From Carex sylvatica (lineage: Eukaryota; Streptophyta; Magnoliopsida; Poales; Cyperaceae): a stretch of 64,000 nucleotides of DNA. Each line of letters begins with the position of its first letter. The first letter of the stretch is position 1. Under the pieces are notes generated by a model, which worked only from the letters and a program-made list of their open reading frames with translations, ran no database searches and was not told where the DNA came from. Location of the stretch: the NCBI GenBank assembly GCA_964058845.1, contig CAXKVR010000261.1:90862-154861 (forward strand), read 5' to 3'. This document shows, piece after piece, positions 22,875-34,504 of this stretch. A program made the position numbers and the translations under genes.

Positions 22875-24654
22875 GACTTTGGGCTTTCTTCCCAAAATAA
22901 TCTGAGCCGACCCTAAACTTCTAAAACACAATTTTCTGAGAGCTTTAGTTACTCCATTGTTGTTAGAGCTTAAAACTTTAAAATCCCTCAAACAACCTCA
23001 AATCCACTTCACTAATCTCAAGTTAGATTAGATTAGAGTGATCTATTGAGTGTTTCTCTTGAGTAGCTTAAACTTAGATACCTTATTCTCATCTCTAGGA
23101 GGCCGTGTGACTTCCCTTGGTTGTAAGGATTGGCCGGATCTCGTTCTTAGTTGACCGATTGACTTTCCTCTTGGATTGTAAGGGCTCAACGGTTCACAAG
23201 TTGTAATCATTTCGTATTGGGTAATAGAAAGGCGCACCTAGAAAAGGTTGCGAAGCCCCGGAGACGTAGGCCTTTGTTTTGCCGAACTCCGTTATCATTC
23301 CGCGTGTCTAATTTCTCTAAACTCTTTTATTTACTTTTAATTGCGATTATTTTCTGTTTTTAAGAGCAATTAGTGGTGCCCCAAATTGAACATATTGTTC
23401 AAATTTGGAGAAGTTGCTATCCAATTAGGCATACCCACTAGGTGATCCTTGTGTTCTGATGTGAAAACTAGGTGGAACTCAACACATCGCATGCTCAAAT
23501 CGGCTCTTTATTATAAGGTTGCGCTTAAAGGGTATGTCAAGAGAGATTCAACTTTTAAGTGGCTGCCCACGGAGTTGGAGTGGGCAAATACCGAAAAGGT
23601 AGTGAAGTTGCTTGATGTTTTCACTAAAGCGACAAACCTTTTTTCAGGAACTGCCTACCCTACCTCAAATTTGTTCTTAAATGAAGTGTTTAAGATTAAA
23701 AAGGCAATATGTGAGGCTTACAGTTCGTCAGGTGATTTCTTGAGTAAGATGTCTCAAGTCATGTATGTTAAGTTTAAAAAGTATTGGGGAGAAGTTAGTC
23801 TTTTAATGACTGTTGCTTCTATATTAAATCCAAGGTTCAAAATGAATTTGATCAGATTTTGTTTCAAAAAGTTGTATCAAAGTTATGAGGTTGATGCTCG
23901 TATTGAAGAGGTTAGAAGCAAGGTTGAATTGCTTTTTCAGAAATATGAAAGGGAATATGTGGATTCCAATAGTGTATCAAGTTCTTCAACCTTGCTTCTA
24001 GATGGTACCTCTTTAGATAATACCCAACCCGAGGATGACTATTTTCATTTTGTGATTGAAAACCAAACCGAAGAGTCTCCAAAAACAGACCTTGAGGTGT
24101 ACTTAGAAGAAAGGGTCCTTGTTGTGGGGCAAGGAGAGAAATTTGATGTGTTGGAGTGGTGGAAAGTTAATTGTGTGAAGTTTTCAATTTTGAGCAATTT
24201 TGCTCGAGATGTCCTTGGCATTCCAATATCAACAGTCGCCTCTGAGTCGACTTTTAGTACTAGAGATTGTGTACTAGATGACTACAGAAGTTTCCTAACT
24301 AAAAATATGGTCAAACTTTTGATTTGTGGAGGTGATTGGATAAGAGCAAGCTCAACTGTCACATTGCACACCTTACAAGTAAGAGACGAGGCTTATAAAA
24401 TCTATTATTCATTTATTTGATTATTGAAATAGCTTTCACACTTATCTTTTGTTTTTGTTAATATTTTCAGCAAACAGTCAAAGAAGAGGAGAACCTTGAA
24501 GTGAATATACCGATGAAAAAAACTGATTAGAGAAGCTCAATATTTCAGCATGCTCAACAGGTACTTGACTCTTTGCTTTGACCATGTTGACTATTTTTTA
24601 GCAAACTGAAATACTATTTTCTTGTTCTAGCTTTGCTTGGCTGATGATCTGAAT

Positions 24655-24865
24655 GCTTATTTTGGTTGTGCTGGCTGTGTTGGATGTGCTGTGTTGACTA
24701 TGTTGTGTTGGATGTGCTGTGTTGTGCTTCTCTGTTAGTTGGCTGTGTTGACTATGTTGTGTTGGTTGTATTGATTGTGTTGATTGTGCTAGTTGTGCTT
24801 TTCTATAAGCTGGTTGTATTGACTATGTTGTGTTGACTGTAGCTCCTCTCTGTGTTGACTATGTT
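24655..24865. repeat. degenerate TGTGTTG/ACTATGTTG minisatellite
   Basis: Repeated TGTGTTGGATGTGCTG and TGTGTTGACTATGTTG units of about 16-18 bp lie downstream of the transposase stop, inside the hAT element. Such GT/TG-rich tracts are common in the 3' parts of plant hAT elements. Confidence 0.6.
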
Positions 24866-26950
24866 AAGTACTTTTACTGTTATGCCTTACCTGTTTTGCT
24901 GGCATGTTTGTAAGTTGTTGGCTATGGATATTAGGATGGGTGTAATTGTGTTTTGCTTATGGTCAATGATGTAAATAATTGACATGGCTGAAATCTTGAT
25001 ACTGTTTCTTTTGGAGTTCAGTGTCTAGTTTAGGATGCCACATATGATACTACACATGATACTGAGACCTATTATGGCATTGGTTTTCTGTTTCGGGTAG
25101 CTTTCTATTTTCTGTCTATTTTTCATTTGAATTATTGTATGTGATTGGTTGTGCTATTGTATGTTGTTTAATGGATTGATCAATGGATTGTTTAATGGAT
25201 TGTAACTTTCTATTTTCTGTCTATTTTTGCACTTGTTTAATAGATTGTTCAAAATCAGATTTCATTTCGAACCTATTTCGAACCAAACCGAACCAGTTCG
25301 AATATGTACCGAACCAAACCCAAATTGGTCTATGAGGTTTGAAATCAGATTCAATTTCGAACCAGTTTGGTTTGAAATTATTTTGAATCCGAACCCAAAC
25401 CTGGAGTAGGTTTGGTTTGGTTTGGTTCGTTGCCAGCCCTACCTACAAGGCTACAACAATAGACTCAGTTTCAAATCCACTAAGCTGCGTCATTCATTCA
25501 CTTAAGATCAAATAAAAATAAAAAATTAAACTGACTTAATGAAGGGCGACTCTCGACAATGCATCTATCTTTGTGCTTGACTTGAAATCAGAAACGGAAG
25601 TTCCATAGGAAAATAACAACATTGTTCCTGAACTAAAGGTGAAGAAAAAGGGTTGCTGATTATGAAGTAATTGTAAGAATCAAAATAAAAAAGAATATTT
25701 TATTTTAAAAAAAAAAACACAGGCAAGCAAATAAAGTCAAGGGGGGCAAAGAACCTTAACTGTGAGCAAGTATTTTATTGACAATTTCCGATCAATGTCA
25801 TCTTTAAAGTAAGACAACTTTTACAAAAAAAATTAGGAGGAGAAATTAATTGTCTTCGTATAAATTCTGGGCTATTAGAACTAAAAGCACAAATTCTTAC
25901 AAATATATTCAAATTTAGCTTACCTAACCTCCTCGAAAGTTTCTCCTAGAACCTAGTTTACCAATATATATATGTATAAATTGGCTAAATGTACCTCTTT
26001 TTATTTAGAAATTGCATTTTTTACAGATGCCTAGATATGTAAAAGCTTTTGTTTTGAGTTATAAAATATTTTTTTAAGAAAAAAGAAAAGAGAACTATCA
26101 GTGAATTGTTTGCAAAATGTAATCTCGTCATAGAAATCCGGCTTTAGATATATATTGCAACGTTTTTTTTCGTACTAATTAATACGTACATTTTTATTCT
26201 TTTAGCCATGTATATGTGTTAATTATTTAGTGAGGACTGAGGAGGTTGTGTCTTGTTGGTGTATTTGCATGTAGAAGGAGCCATATTAGAGCTAGCTCCT
26301 ATCATGATGAATTGCTTGCGGTAACTTCCCTTGGAGAACAAGTTCCGCAAACCTGATTACATTACTCAATACACATTACATTTAATTAATTCAATTTTTT
26401 TTACTTAATTCATTTTCTTTAAAAGTTTTGTTACGGTATAATATAATTAAGGTTAAGAAAATAGAATTGGATATTTTATCCAAAGGACTTTGAACAAATT
26501 TGATCCAAAGCAAACTAATCTGCGTTGAGATTTGTCTGAATAGATATAAAATTTAATAAATTTAAATGGTCTTGTAAATCTAAACCGTTAGCATAATTTC
26601 TAAGTTAGTTTGGAATAGGAAATCCGAGTTAGCACAATTTCTGGGTTGGTTTGGTGCTATTATGAACCATCCAATGTAATAATAAAATATTATTGTTATT
26701 TTGGCATTTAAACATTGGCATTGGTGGGGCATACGATAGAGCTATCGTATATATTTTTTTTTTGAGGAGATCATATTTGGTACTATTAAATTAACAATTT
26801 TCGATATTTGGTGAAGCAATATGCAAATTCATGTATGTTCTTCATTGAAAGATCTTGAGATGGATATACACTTTCTGCTGCATATATGAGTGTATTAATA
26901 GACTTCGTCAAGAGTTTATGTTGCATTGAAAGGTTCAATTTTATAAAATT

Positions 26951-27045
26951 GAATGAATTCTTAAACTGCTACATGGTTTGTCACATTAAAATCGAATGAA
27001 TTCTTAGACTGCTATATAGTTTGTCACATTAAAATCGAATGAATT
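26951..27045. repeat. 48-bp tandem duplication
   Basis: GAATGAATTCTTAAACTGCT and its continuation to CACATTAAAATC is repeated at once with a few substitutions. A third partial unit follows. Confidence 0.75.
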
Positions 27046-27124
27046 TCTAGCAATCCGTCACCTTATTTCTCCTAACATCTATATTTGATTCTTACAATCA
27101 GATTATTTATTTATTTCTCTATTT

Positions 27125-27285
27125 CCTCTGTTTCATTTCTCATCTTCCTCTATAGTTTCGACAATGAAAATAGAACAATCATATCTTTCTGAATTTTATT
27201 TAGAGCTACTATATATTTATGAATAGATGAATAACAGATCTTGTACTGATAGAAACAATCATATATTTCTGATTTGGAGAGAGAA
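27125..27285. repeat. dispersed repeat, copy 2 (pairs with 19,670-19,850)
   Basis: Direct-orientation partner of 19,670-19,850, sharing TTTCATTTCTCAT, CTACTATATATTT and AAACAATCATAT. The two copies bracket the hAT element from outside, but they do not start or end at its borders. Confidence 0.5.
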
Positions 27286-28341
27286 TATATAAACAATATA
27301 GAGAAATGAAATGTAGAGAAATTTTCATTGTTAAAATAATTTCCATAAAAAATAAATATGTAGAGAAAATTCTTAATATGAATCATTTAATCATATCGTT
27401 TCCAATTTTGTTTCTTTACACATCATTTCTCCTCTAAATCATTTAATGACTGTTTTGCTTGTGGAGAAAAATATATATTAAATCGCAATGATACTTTAAG
27501 AATTTTTTTCATGTTATATTTTATTCCCTTTTTTTTCCATTTATTGTTGTTTTTTTATTTTATTATTTATTATTTGAATTATGCTTTTCTTCATTTATCT
27601 CTTTTATTTTCATTTAAATTTTTATTTTATTTTGTGTGAATGTCAAATAAAAATGTCTTTTCATATTCTATTCAATCTTATAATATGTCTCTGTTGCAAT
27701 GCACGGGCACGATAGTAGTAATATATTATTTATGTAAAATTACTACTCATACTAGGATTATTGTGTACAAGCATGATCTATCATATTTCATAATTCAAAG
27801 GAATGTTTTTGTTATTTTTATTAAAATTATCAAAAAAGAAGAAGAGCTAATTATATATCGATCAACGTTAACATCTTTTAATGTTGTTTACAACGATAAA
27901 TATTTCTCTTATACTAGAAATTAAAAGAAACTCGTCTACAAGGGCGAAACCAAGATATGTGATAGGATGTAAAATTTTCAAAGTATAACATAATTGTATA
28001 ATAATTTTAAACACAAGCTTACTTTGTAACTTTTATTACAATATAAAAGACAAAAAAAATATTTAAAAAAAGGGGTGGGTCAGGACTCAGGAGCAATGGA
28101 GCATGTCTCCTCTTGGACCAAACTGGCTCCGGTTTTGCACATCAATATCTAGTTACTAGACTGGTTACATTTAGTATTATGCCTGAATACTTGCAATCCA
28201 AAAGTATACATTGATTAAAGACTACATCATTATGATACCAACTATTATTATCTGACTTATAAGAGTATATACTTTGTTAGACTTTGCATAAACAGAAATA
28301 TTAACAACGTTATTTTATTGAATAATTATTTTAGTACCCGC

Positions 28342-28511
28342 CAGGGGCGAAACTAGGAAATTAAGATTGAGAGAGCTGAAAAATCAAATGTAGTACAATT
28401 TTATTTTATAAGAGGGGCTAAAGGTATAAATACATATGAGAATTACAAAATTTAATGGACTAAAGTATAAAATTTTAATTTATAGGATGGCTTAGCCCCC
28501 TTTGCTCTACA
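28342..28511. mobile_element. short hAT-like non-autonomous element
   Basis: It begins CAGGGGCGAAACTAGG and ends GCCCCCTTTGCTCTAC, imperfect inverted ends in the style of CAGGGGCGGA-type hAT elements. GTACCCGC flanks it at 28334-28341 and 28512-28519. The same octamer recurs in the neighbouring repeat, so the target duplication is not certain. Confidence 0.55.
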
Positions 28512-29430
28512 GTACCCGCGCTACAGTACCCGCACTTAGAAAAATAATGTATTATGGTTCCAACTAATTATTATTCTAAAATCTCAATAGCATCATTTCT
28601 CTATGGTTCCCACTAATTATATAGTTTCTTTTTTACAATCCTGCACTCGTTCTCACATCAACCTTTCTCTAACAAAAATAATTGATTTCATAGGAGTAAA
28701 TATTTCAATGCATAGATATAAATACTTCAGTACTTAGATATTAATATTTTCAGTGTCATATATAAAAAATACTTAGATATGTATACCTTCGTAGTTATAA
28801 ATGCTTAAAAGATAAGATATTAACACTTTAAAAAATATTAATACTTTGATGCGTGACTTGTTATGATTATTCTTTTTCGAGTTCCCCAATCATCTCCGCG
28901 TCAGCTTTCCTCTAACAAAAATAGTTGACCTCATACATATAAATACTTCAATGTATAAGTATAAATACTTTCAATACTTAGATATTAATATTTTCGGTGT
29001 CATAAGTAAAAAATACTTGCAAGTATAGATATAAATACTTGCGCGACGACGAGTCTGAAAGTTCGTTATTATGGATCTCATTTGAAAGAAAAAAATACGT
29101 AGGTATTAATAACATGGAAAAAAATTCAAATTATGAAAATTTTGCAATCCCTGCAGAAAGTTGTCTTTCTGCATTTAATTTTTGATAGTCCCCTGAGGGT
29201 ACAGTGCTATGGGTATTATTATCTTCGCACTACAGTACCCGCACAATAAATAATTGTTTACCTCATAACTATAAATACTTCATTACATAGGTATAAATAC
29301 TTTCGTGCATAAATATTAATACTTTAGAAGAAAAAAAAAATCAAATTATAAAGTTTTGCGATTCTCACAAAAAATTATTTTTTCACATTTAATTTTCGAT
29401 AGTCTCCCCTACAGATACAGTGCGGATATT
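28511..29430. repeat. three-unit repeat with ACAGTACCCGC and ATAAATACTTC motifs
   Basis: Three loosely similar blocks (from about 28,511, 28,890 and 29,220) share CTACAGTACCCGC, TATAAATACTTC and TTAGATATTAATATTTTC-type strings in the same order. They differ by indels. It looks like old local duplication; no gene is present. Confidence 0.55.
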
Positions 29431-29654
29431 GTTATCAGCTTCCTATTTTATTTCATACAACACACAAGTTATATATATTTTTATTTTAACTATGTTCTAT
29501 GTGTTATACGAAATTAAAATGACTTTACGCGTGAAACGTGCAAAAACAAAAGAACAAATAGAGCCGAAAAAACTAAATTAAGAAAGTGTAAAAAAAAAAA
29601 AAAGGACAAGGTGCTGATAACTTTTTGTTAAAAAAAGTTTGAAGAATTCGGGGA

Positions 29655-29882
29655 CATACGGAGAGTCGAAGGAATTCGTATTCTCTGCATTAACTCGAAA
29701 GAGAATCTTTTGAATTAATAAATATTAACAATCCGATTCTCTTTAAAAAAAATTCAGATTAAATTCACACTAATATTAAAGGTTCTCTATATCATATATC
29801 ATAAGTAAGATATTGAAATTCATTAACTCAAAAGTTTTCTTTTTAAATTAATGCAGAGGATATGCATTCGAGAGCCGGAGAC
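29655..29882. mobile_element. foldback element with about 65-bp inverted arms
   Basis: The left arm (ATTCTCTGCATTAACTCGAAAG at its core, 29,690s-29,710s) is the imperfect reverse complement of the right arm at 29,820-29,880 (AAATTAATGCAGAGGATATG). The centre is AT-rich. The exact ends and target duplication were not resolved. Confidence 0.55.
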
Positions 29883-30045
29883 CGACGACAGAAGCATTGA
29901 GTTTTTTATTGAATATAATATTACCCCCATGATTAAAAGATATGAATGGGATGTACCATGTACGGAGAGGACTAAGAATGAATGGCAATGGGAGAACGAG
30001 TCCAACGCCGTCCAATGGGCATTAAAAAGTTAGGCATAGTCCGGT

Positions 30046-30079
<34 letters not shown>

Positions 30080-30427
30080 GCGTTGCTTGTTGTCTCCGCG
30101 CTTACAAAGTCAGAATTTTTTATTTATAGAAATTATTTTAAAAATAAAATAGACCATTAGACAGTTTGCATTTATATTTGAATCTTATACAAAAAAAAGT
30201 CAAAAAACCCAAAAAAAATTGATTTTTTTTTTTAACCCTTACAAGATGTGGTCCTCTTTGTTCTTCGTCTCCTCTTGTTCGAGCTCCTCTTCAAACATAA
30301 AAAATGACGGAGCTCAATATGATTAAGGATGTGTCGGTTGTACCTAAAAGAGCAAAAAAAAAATTCAGATATTCCTACGAGATCGAAATATGAACGCATT
30401 CTATCTAATATCTTAAGTTACTTCATA

Positions 30428-30632
30428 ATAATCTATGTGTACATTTGGGTGATATAAGAATAGCGTTAATTCAGAAATAACTGTTATTTCTAATGAGCTA
30501 TTTTCAACACAACACGTTTGAGTGAAAAAAAATATTATTCTCAACAAAGAAATAATTCGAATTTGCTGCTATTATAAACTTAAAAATAGCTGCTATTTTG
30601 AGCTATTATTTATTTCATCCAAACGCACCTAT
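30428..30632. mobile_element. MITE with GCGTTTGGAT-type terminus
   Basis: The right end is ATTTCATCCAAACGCAC; its complement resembles the left end ACATTTGGGTGATATAAGAA. Inside are several AATAGC/GCTATT repeats. Related ends (ATCCAAACATACCC) occur at about 49,195. Such GTTTGGAT-ended elements are usually hAT- or Harbinger-like; the superfamily is not settled here. Confidence 0.5.
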
Positions 30633-31740
30633 ATAAATAAAAGATCGATACTATGTCAAAAGAAACACAGCGGGTTGAAACTGCTGTGTGCCTGTGTCAA
30701 ATCTAAGTTCAAAAATCAAAAGAATACCGCCTGGATGGAAAGAATAAATTCCTCTCCAAAGCAAAGTGCCAAATTCTACTTCTCTACTCACCTTTGATTT
30801 TTAAATTATTATCTCTATTTGCATTTTGAGCCCTGTATTATTTATTAACTGATTGGTGTAAAGATTGGGTATTTGTTCTTTTTGAAAAGTATAATAAAAT
30901 GACTAGATATGTACAAATTTTATACAGATGTTCAGCTTCTAGAACATGCCAGCGTAACAAATATTGAACGGTCCATATTTCTTGGTTAGATGGGGCTTGT
31001 GACCCATCTTCAAACAAAATTTAAGTCCTCATTGAGTCACCCAATTCCTATTTAATTCTCACTGGTTAATTGATTGAAAATTAAAAAAAAATTAAAAGCA
31101 ATGTATACCTTACAAAATTGAAATGACCCTTGAGATCTTTACGGGTTTATTTAAGGGAAGGAGATCACTTGGTGCAGAAATTTTCTGTTTCCTCAGTTAT
31201 TGAAATGTAGAGTTAGTCACTGTTAAAAGGAACTGGTCACATTTAATTTTTGAATTGGGGATTCACCAACAGTGACTCTGAAAGTATGAATTTTCTATCT
31301 CAGGAGAGCAGATAATTCGATTCCTTATTTAAGTATCAAATTTGTTTGATTGACGCCTCTTGAGGTCTTGAAACAATTTACATGATAGGAATTAAATATT
31401 AGGATTTGCAAGTTGCAATGCCCAAAATACAAAATGAACATCTAAATGGAATCCGAAAGAGAACAATTAATTAATCACGGACTAATTAAGGATTTGTCCC
31501 AGAAATGCAGGAACCTTTTTTTTTTTTTAATGAAACAGAAATTAAATTAACTTATGTTAGATAGCCGTTATTTCCTTCAGACTTATGCTAAAACAGAGAT
31601 ATCTTTTTAAATGCACATATATGCACTGTCTTTATACATTGTGAGCATATTCACTAAAAAAGTTTGGCTATTATACTTCCAAATTATACCCTTTCATGTC
31701 CATACGATCGATCCAAGCCGCGTATATGATCTACATAATA

Positions 31741-32127
31741 AAATTGAGTATGATTAGTATGATATTAGTGCCATTTTAGTTTATATAACTTCAACTTCAA
31801 AATCTATCAAATTAATTTCAAACGGTGAATTCATATTGTTCAAACCGATCAACTTTATTAGTTGTGCGATTATAGGCCAAATTTATTATTTTTTAAATTT
31901 ATTAAGTATAAATTAAGTGGTCAAATGTGAGAGTTTTTAACATTTTTAACCGGTTGACTTGATACTAACATAATTCGAAAAAATAAAAAGTTTACATGTA
32001 AACAAATCACTTGTACAGTGAATCGGTTTGAATGTTTTGAATTAGTTGTTTGAAGTCTATCCAATAAATTTATAAAGTTAGTGTTATATGATACCGATGT
32101 CATACTAACTGGACTTATTAAAATCTT
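31741..32127. mobile_element. long imperfect foldback element (possible MITE)
   Basis: Left-arm strings TTAGTATGATATTAGTG and TTGTTCAAACCGAT are mirrored as complements on the right (CGATGTCATACTAA and ATCGGTTTGAATG). The arms are around 100 bp and eroded. Borders are approximate. Confidence 0.45.
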
Positions 32128-33250
32128 ACATAATATCATTTTTTGTACTATTTTTATTGTTATTTACTATTTTTTTTTTTCAGATTTTAAGAGACGGACC
32201 TAAAATATATGACAATAAAAAAAAAACGAAAATTAGTAAATATAAAAAAACTTCCCTATTAGATTTGTATACATATATATTGAACGACTCGACTACATGC
32301 ATATGAAAGAAATATAATTTGAACCATTTACATTTTATTCGAATGCATTGTTTGTACAACAGCCTAATTACTTCTGTTGGAAGATTTCTACTATGCTACA
32401 ATATCAATTATCTCTCTTCTTTCTTAATAAAACAATACAGGAACTCACCAAAAACTGAAATGTATGGTACAATCCACTTTTCAAATTTTCATATTATATT
32501 TACTGATAATGCAACTGAAGCCGATCTATGATGCAACTCGAAAATTTCTGACAGATTCTACAAGCAACAGTACCATAATTCATAGAGGCAAGTTCTCTGT
32601 TGGTCAAGCAAATAACCCAAGCATCTGTTGTGAAATAAACAACAAACATGCCCAAGGGCTTTCCTTAAAAATAAAAATAAAAATAAAAAAAACCATGTCT
32701 AGTAGACAACAGACTTTTTATTATCTTTTGATAAAACTCCACTGGGCTGGACATTTACCAGTTGTATTTTTTAGGCCCGGGTAGATCTGAACCAGGTCCA
32801 TGGGCCTGGTATCAGCCCATATTTCATTACGTCTGCATCATTCTGAAACAACACGTATCGGTATTGGTATCTTCAACTGAGATGCTGAGTCAAAAACTCT
32901 CCCTCTCAAGCTAAAGCTAAAGAGAATGTGAGAGGAAGAGAGAATATCATATCATATAAGACGAGAATTTGAAAAGAATGGTGGAGGTGACATGTCCTTT
33001 AATTCTTTTCTCTTCTTCCATCCATCCTCTTTTTCTCATGAATTGGTGGATTCTCTCTTCTTTTCTTTTAAGTACTCGTGTCGACACAAGAAAACAAACC
33101 GCTGAAAATTGGAACTAATCTTGATAGACTGTTAAACAAATTGGAACTAATCTTCCAAAAGAAATGGCAAATCTTTCACTGACAAGGGATTCTCAAATGA
33201 CTCAATCTAGTTTAATTTAATAAGTCCTTTTGGGATGAAAATAATTACCA
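32128..33250. other. intergenic DNA, no gene seen
   Basis: AT-rich with CT/TTCTCT-rich stretches (about 32,990-33,070). Short open frames are present, but they show no recognisable domain. Confidence 0.4.
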
Positions 33251-33612
33251 CAAGTTGTGCAATGCGCTAATTGGTCCGTACTATGGATTCGTATCTTTGT
33301 TTTTTTTAATTCAAACAATTGTTCTCTCGCTCAACATGATATTCATATAAAAATGTACTTAAAGACCAAATTATATATTTATTTATAAATTTTTTTAGAT
33401 ATGTAGAAATCACTACTTTTGGTGCATACACTTTAGATCCGATGATTTTCTATTTATATATTGTTTTGTTCTAAAAAGTATAAAATTTTGTCTACAAGTA
33501 CATTTTCATATTAAAATTACGTCGGATGTTTTGGATCGACTGTTTGAATTTTGAAAACGGAAACATGGATCCATAGTATGGACCTATGTGCGCATACCAT
33601 AACCTCACTCTT
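33251..33612. mobile_element. foldback element, family B
   Basis: The left arm (GGTCCGTACTATGGATTCG, CTCAACATGATATTCAT) is mirrored by the right arm, which ends ATGGATCCATAGTATGGACC and CATAACCTCACTC. Related elements are at 43,255, 44,861 and 52,112. The left border is approximate. Confidence 0.55.
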
Positions 33613-34313
33613 CACCACTAACGTCATAATAGTACTTTGCAAGATTTTACTTGTAAAAAACGAAAGACTAAAATTATCTAAACAAAGCAGAAATATATAT
33701 ATGTTTCATAAAAACAAAAAAGAGGTCCAAGTGAAAAAATGGATGCCCTATATTTATCTTTGAGAACTATGATTAGTGATGAGACAGAGAGTAGAAGAAT
33801 AATGTATGTAAACCATCAAAGATAGCATCTTTTGATAATAGGAAAAGCACAAATAAGTATTGACAATGTTCTGTTTCATGATTGAGATGACGTACAGACT
33901 ACAGAACCCACTGGAGAACATGATATTTCCATGTATTTTAATATTGTAGTAATCTATGCTACAAAATATGAATCATTTTAACTAACCCCTCCTATTGTCT
34001 GTGCTTTATACTACATAATTGTGCTGCATAAGAAAATCTTGTGTATACTAGTATCTTTCTTTATAATTGTAGCTTGTTCTTCTATACAGAACAATATTTC
34101 ATAGGAATCATACTTTCTACACCAACATATAATTTTCATATACTATATAGGTTTTGCCACCTAAGCGTACGAGAATAAACTATATACTGTTCCTATATGA
34201 TATAGATTTGTTCTACCTAGAGTACACATAGATAGTTTAGTCTCATTGTAATGAAGACCAAAATTTCTTTTAAACAATAAATGTTTTTAGGGCTTTATAC
34301 GCATGCCGGCATG

Positions 34314-34504
34314 CAGAGGCGAATCTACATTATATGAATGGGGGTCAATTCATTTTCAATATATTTATACCTTATTTTTAATATAGTTTAAAGTAAAATA
34401 TTATGAATAGTTTGAAATTGACCTCCATTCGTAGTAAAAAAAAATCATATGCTTGACCCCCATTTGTATTTGTCTCCATAGTCAGAAAGTCTGGCTCCAC
34501 CCCT
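34314..34504. mobile_element. short hAT-like non-autonomous element
   Basis: The ends are CAGAGGCGAATCTA and TGGCTCCACCCCTA, imperfect inverted repeats. GGGGGTCAATTCATT near the left is mirrored by TTGACCCCCATT near the right. The 8-bp flanks CCGGCATG and ACGGAATG match at six positions. A similar interior (GAGGGTCAATTATA, GGTCAATCGACCCC) occurs at 60,430-60,580. Confidence 0.6.

Larger units (their letters stand above)
22076..23448. mobile_element. nested insertion inside the hAT transposase, class uncertain (solo-LTR-like?)
   Basis: TTGTGTT occurs on both sides (22069-22075 and 23449-23455). Removing 1,373 bp plus one copy rejoins the transposase frame exactly as ARLC-SDVKTRWNST, so this is a true insertion. 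The insert has a block of GTTGTAACGTTTTA repeats, then TATAAATAG (22866-22874), then leader-like sequence containing AAGCCCCGGAGACGTAGGCC and GCCGAACTCCG, an order that resembles U3-R-U5 of a plant Copia LTR. It lacks the expected TG...CA ends and shows a direct repeat of up to 7 bp, not a clear 5 bp, so a solo LTR is only one reading. No protein is encoded. Confidence 0.7.
20999..24530 (+). pseudogene. hAT transposase (BED finger, DDE core, hATC domain), inactivated
   Basis: Pieces in order: a BED-type zinc finger (CTQCKKRYNV, then HLLKH and C) at about 21,258-21,340; HYWFNVLM and SDCWTSN at 21,500-21,680; TLDNASNND near 21,857; an RCCAHILNLIVQ-like segment near 21,955; TRWNST at about 23,467; and a C-terminal hATC dimerisation region with VLEWWK, PISTVASES and GGDWIR (24,149-24,345). 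A final phase-0 intron (24,379-24,470) leads to a last exon, 24,471-24,530. Breaks: a one-base frameshift near 21,475, a TGA at 21,724 where the family has Trp (NPDWKL), a TAA at 22,033, and the nested insertion at 22,076. The first coding exon was not found. It would have cut and pasted this element. It cannot make a full protein as it stands. Confidence 0.9.
20029..25441. mobile_element. hAT-superfamily DNA transposon with 8-bp target duplication
   Basis: A 5,413-bp element with termini TAGGGATGGCAA (left) and TTGCCAGCCCTA (right), inverted repeats matching at 11 of 12 bases. Identical CCTACAAG copies flank it at 20021-20028 and 25442-25449, the 8-bp duplication typical of hAT. Both ends carry many GATTCG/TTCGAA/GGTTTGGTTCG motifs within about 200 bp, likely subterminal transposase-binding sites. 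It encodes a broken transposase (see 20,999-24,530) and holds a nested insertion (22,076-23,448). The perfect target duplication suggests a fairly recent insertion, but the coding region has decayed. Confidence 0.93.
25450..28333. other. AT-rich intergenic DNA, no gene seen
   Basis: No coding region was recognised. A tandem duplication of about 48 bp (AATCGAATGAATTCTTA...TTTGTCACATTAA type) runs from 26,951 to 27,045 and is listed separately, as is a dispersed repeat at 27,125-27,285. At about 27,938 there is an AAGGGCGAAACCAAG string that resembles a hAT terminus, but no partner end was placed. Confidence 0.4.

Noticed and set aside
22076..23448. Confident solo LTR call
   Set aside because: The leader-like order and TATA box fit, but TG...CA ends and a clear 5-bp duplication are missing, so only the insertion itself is claimed.
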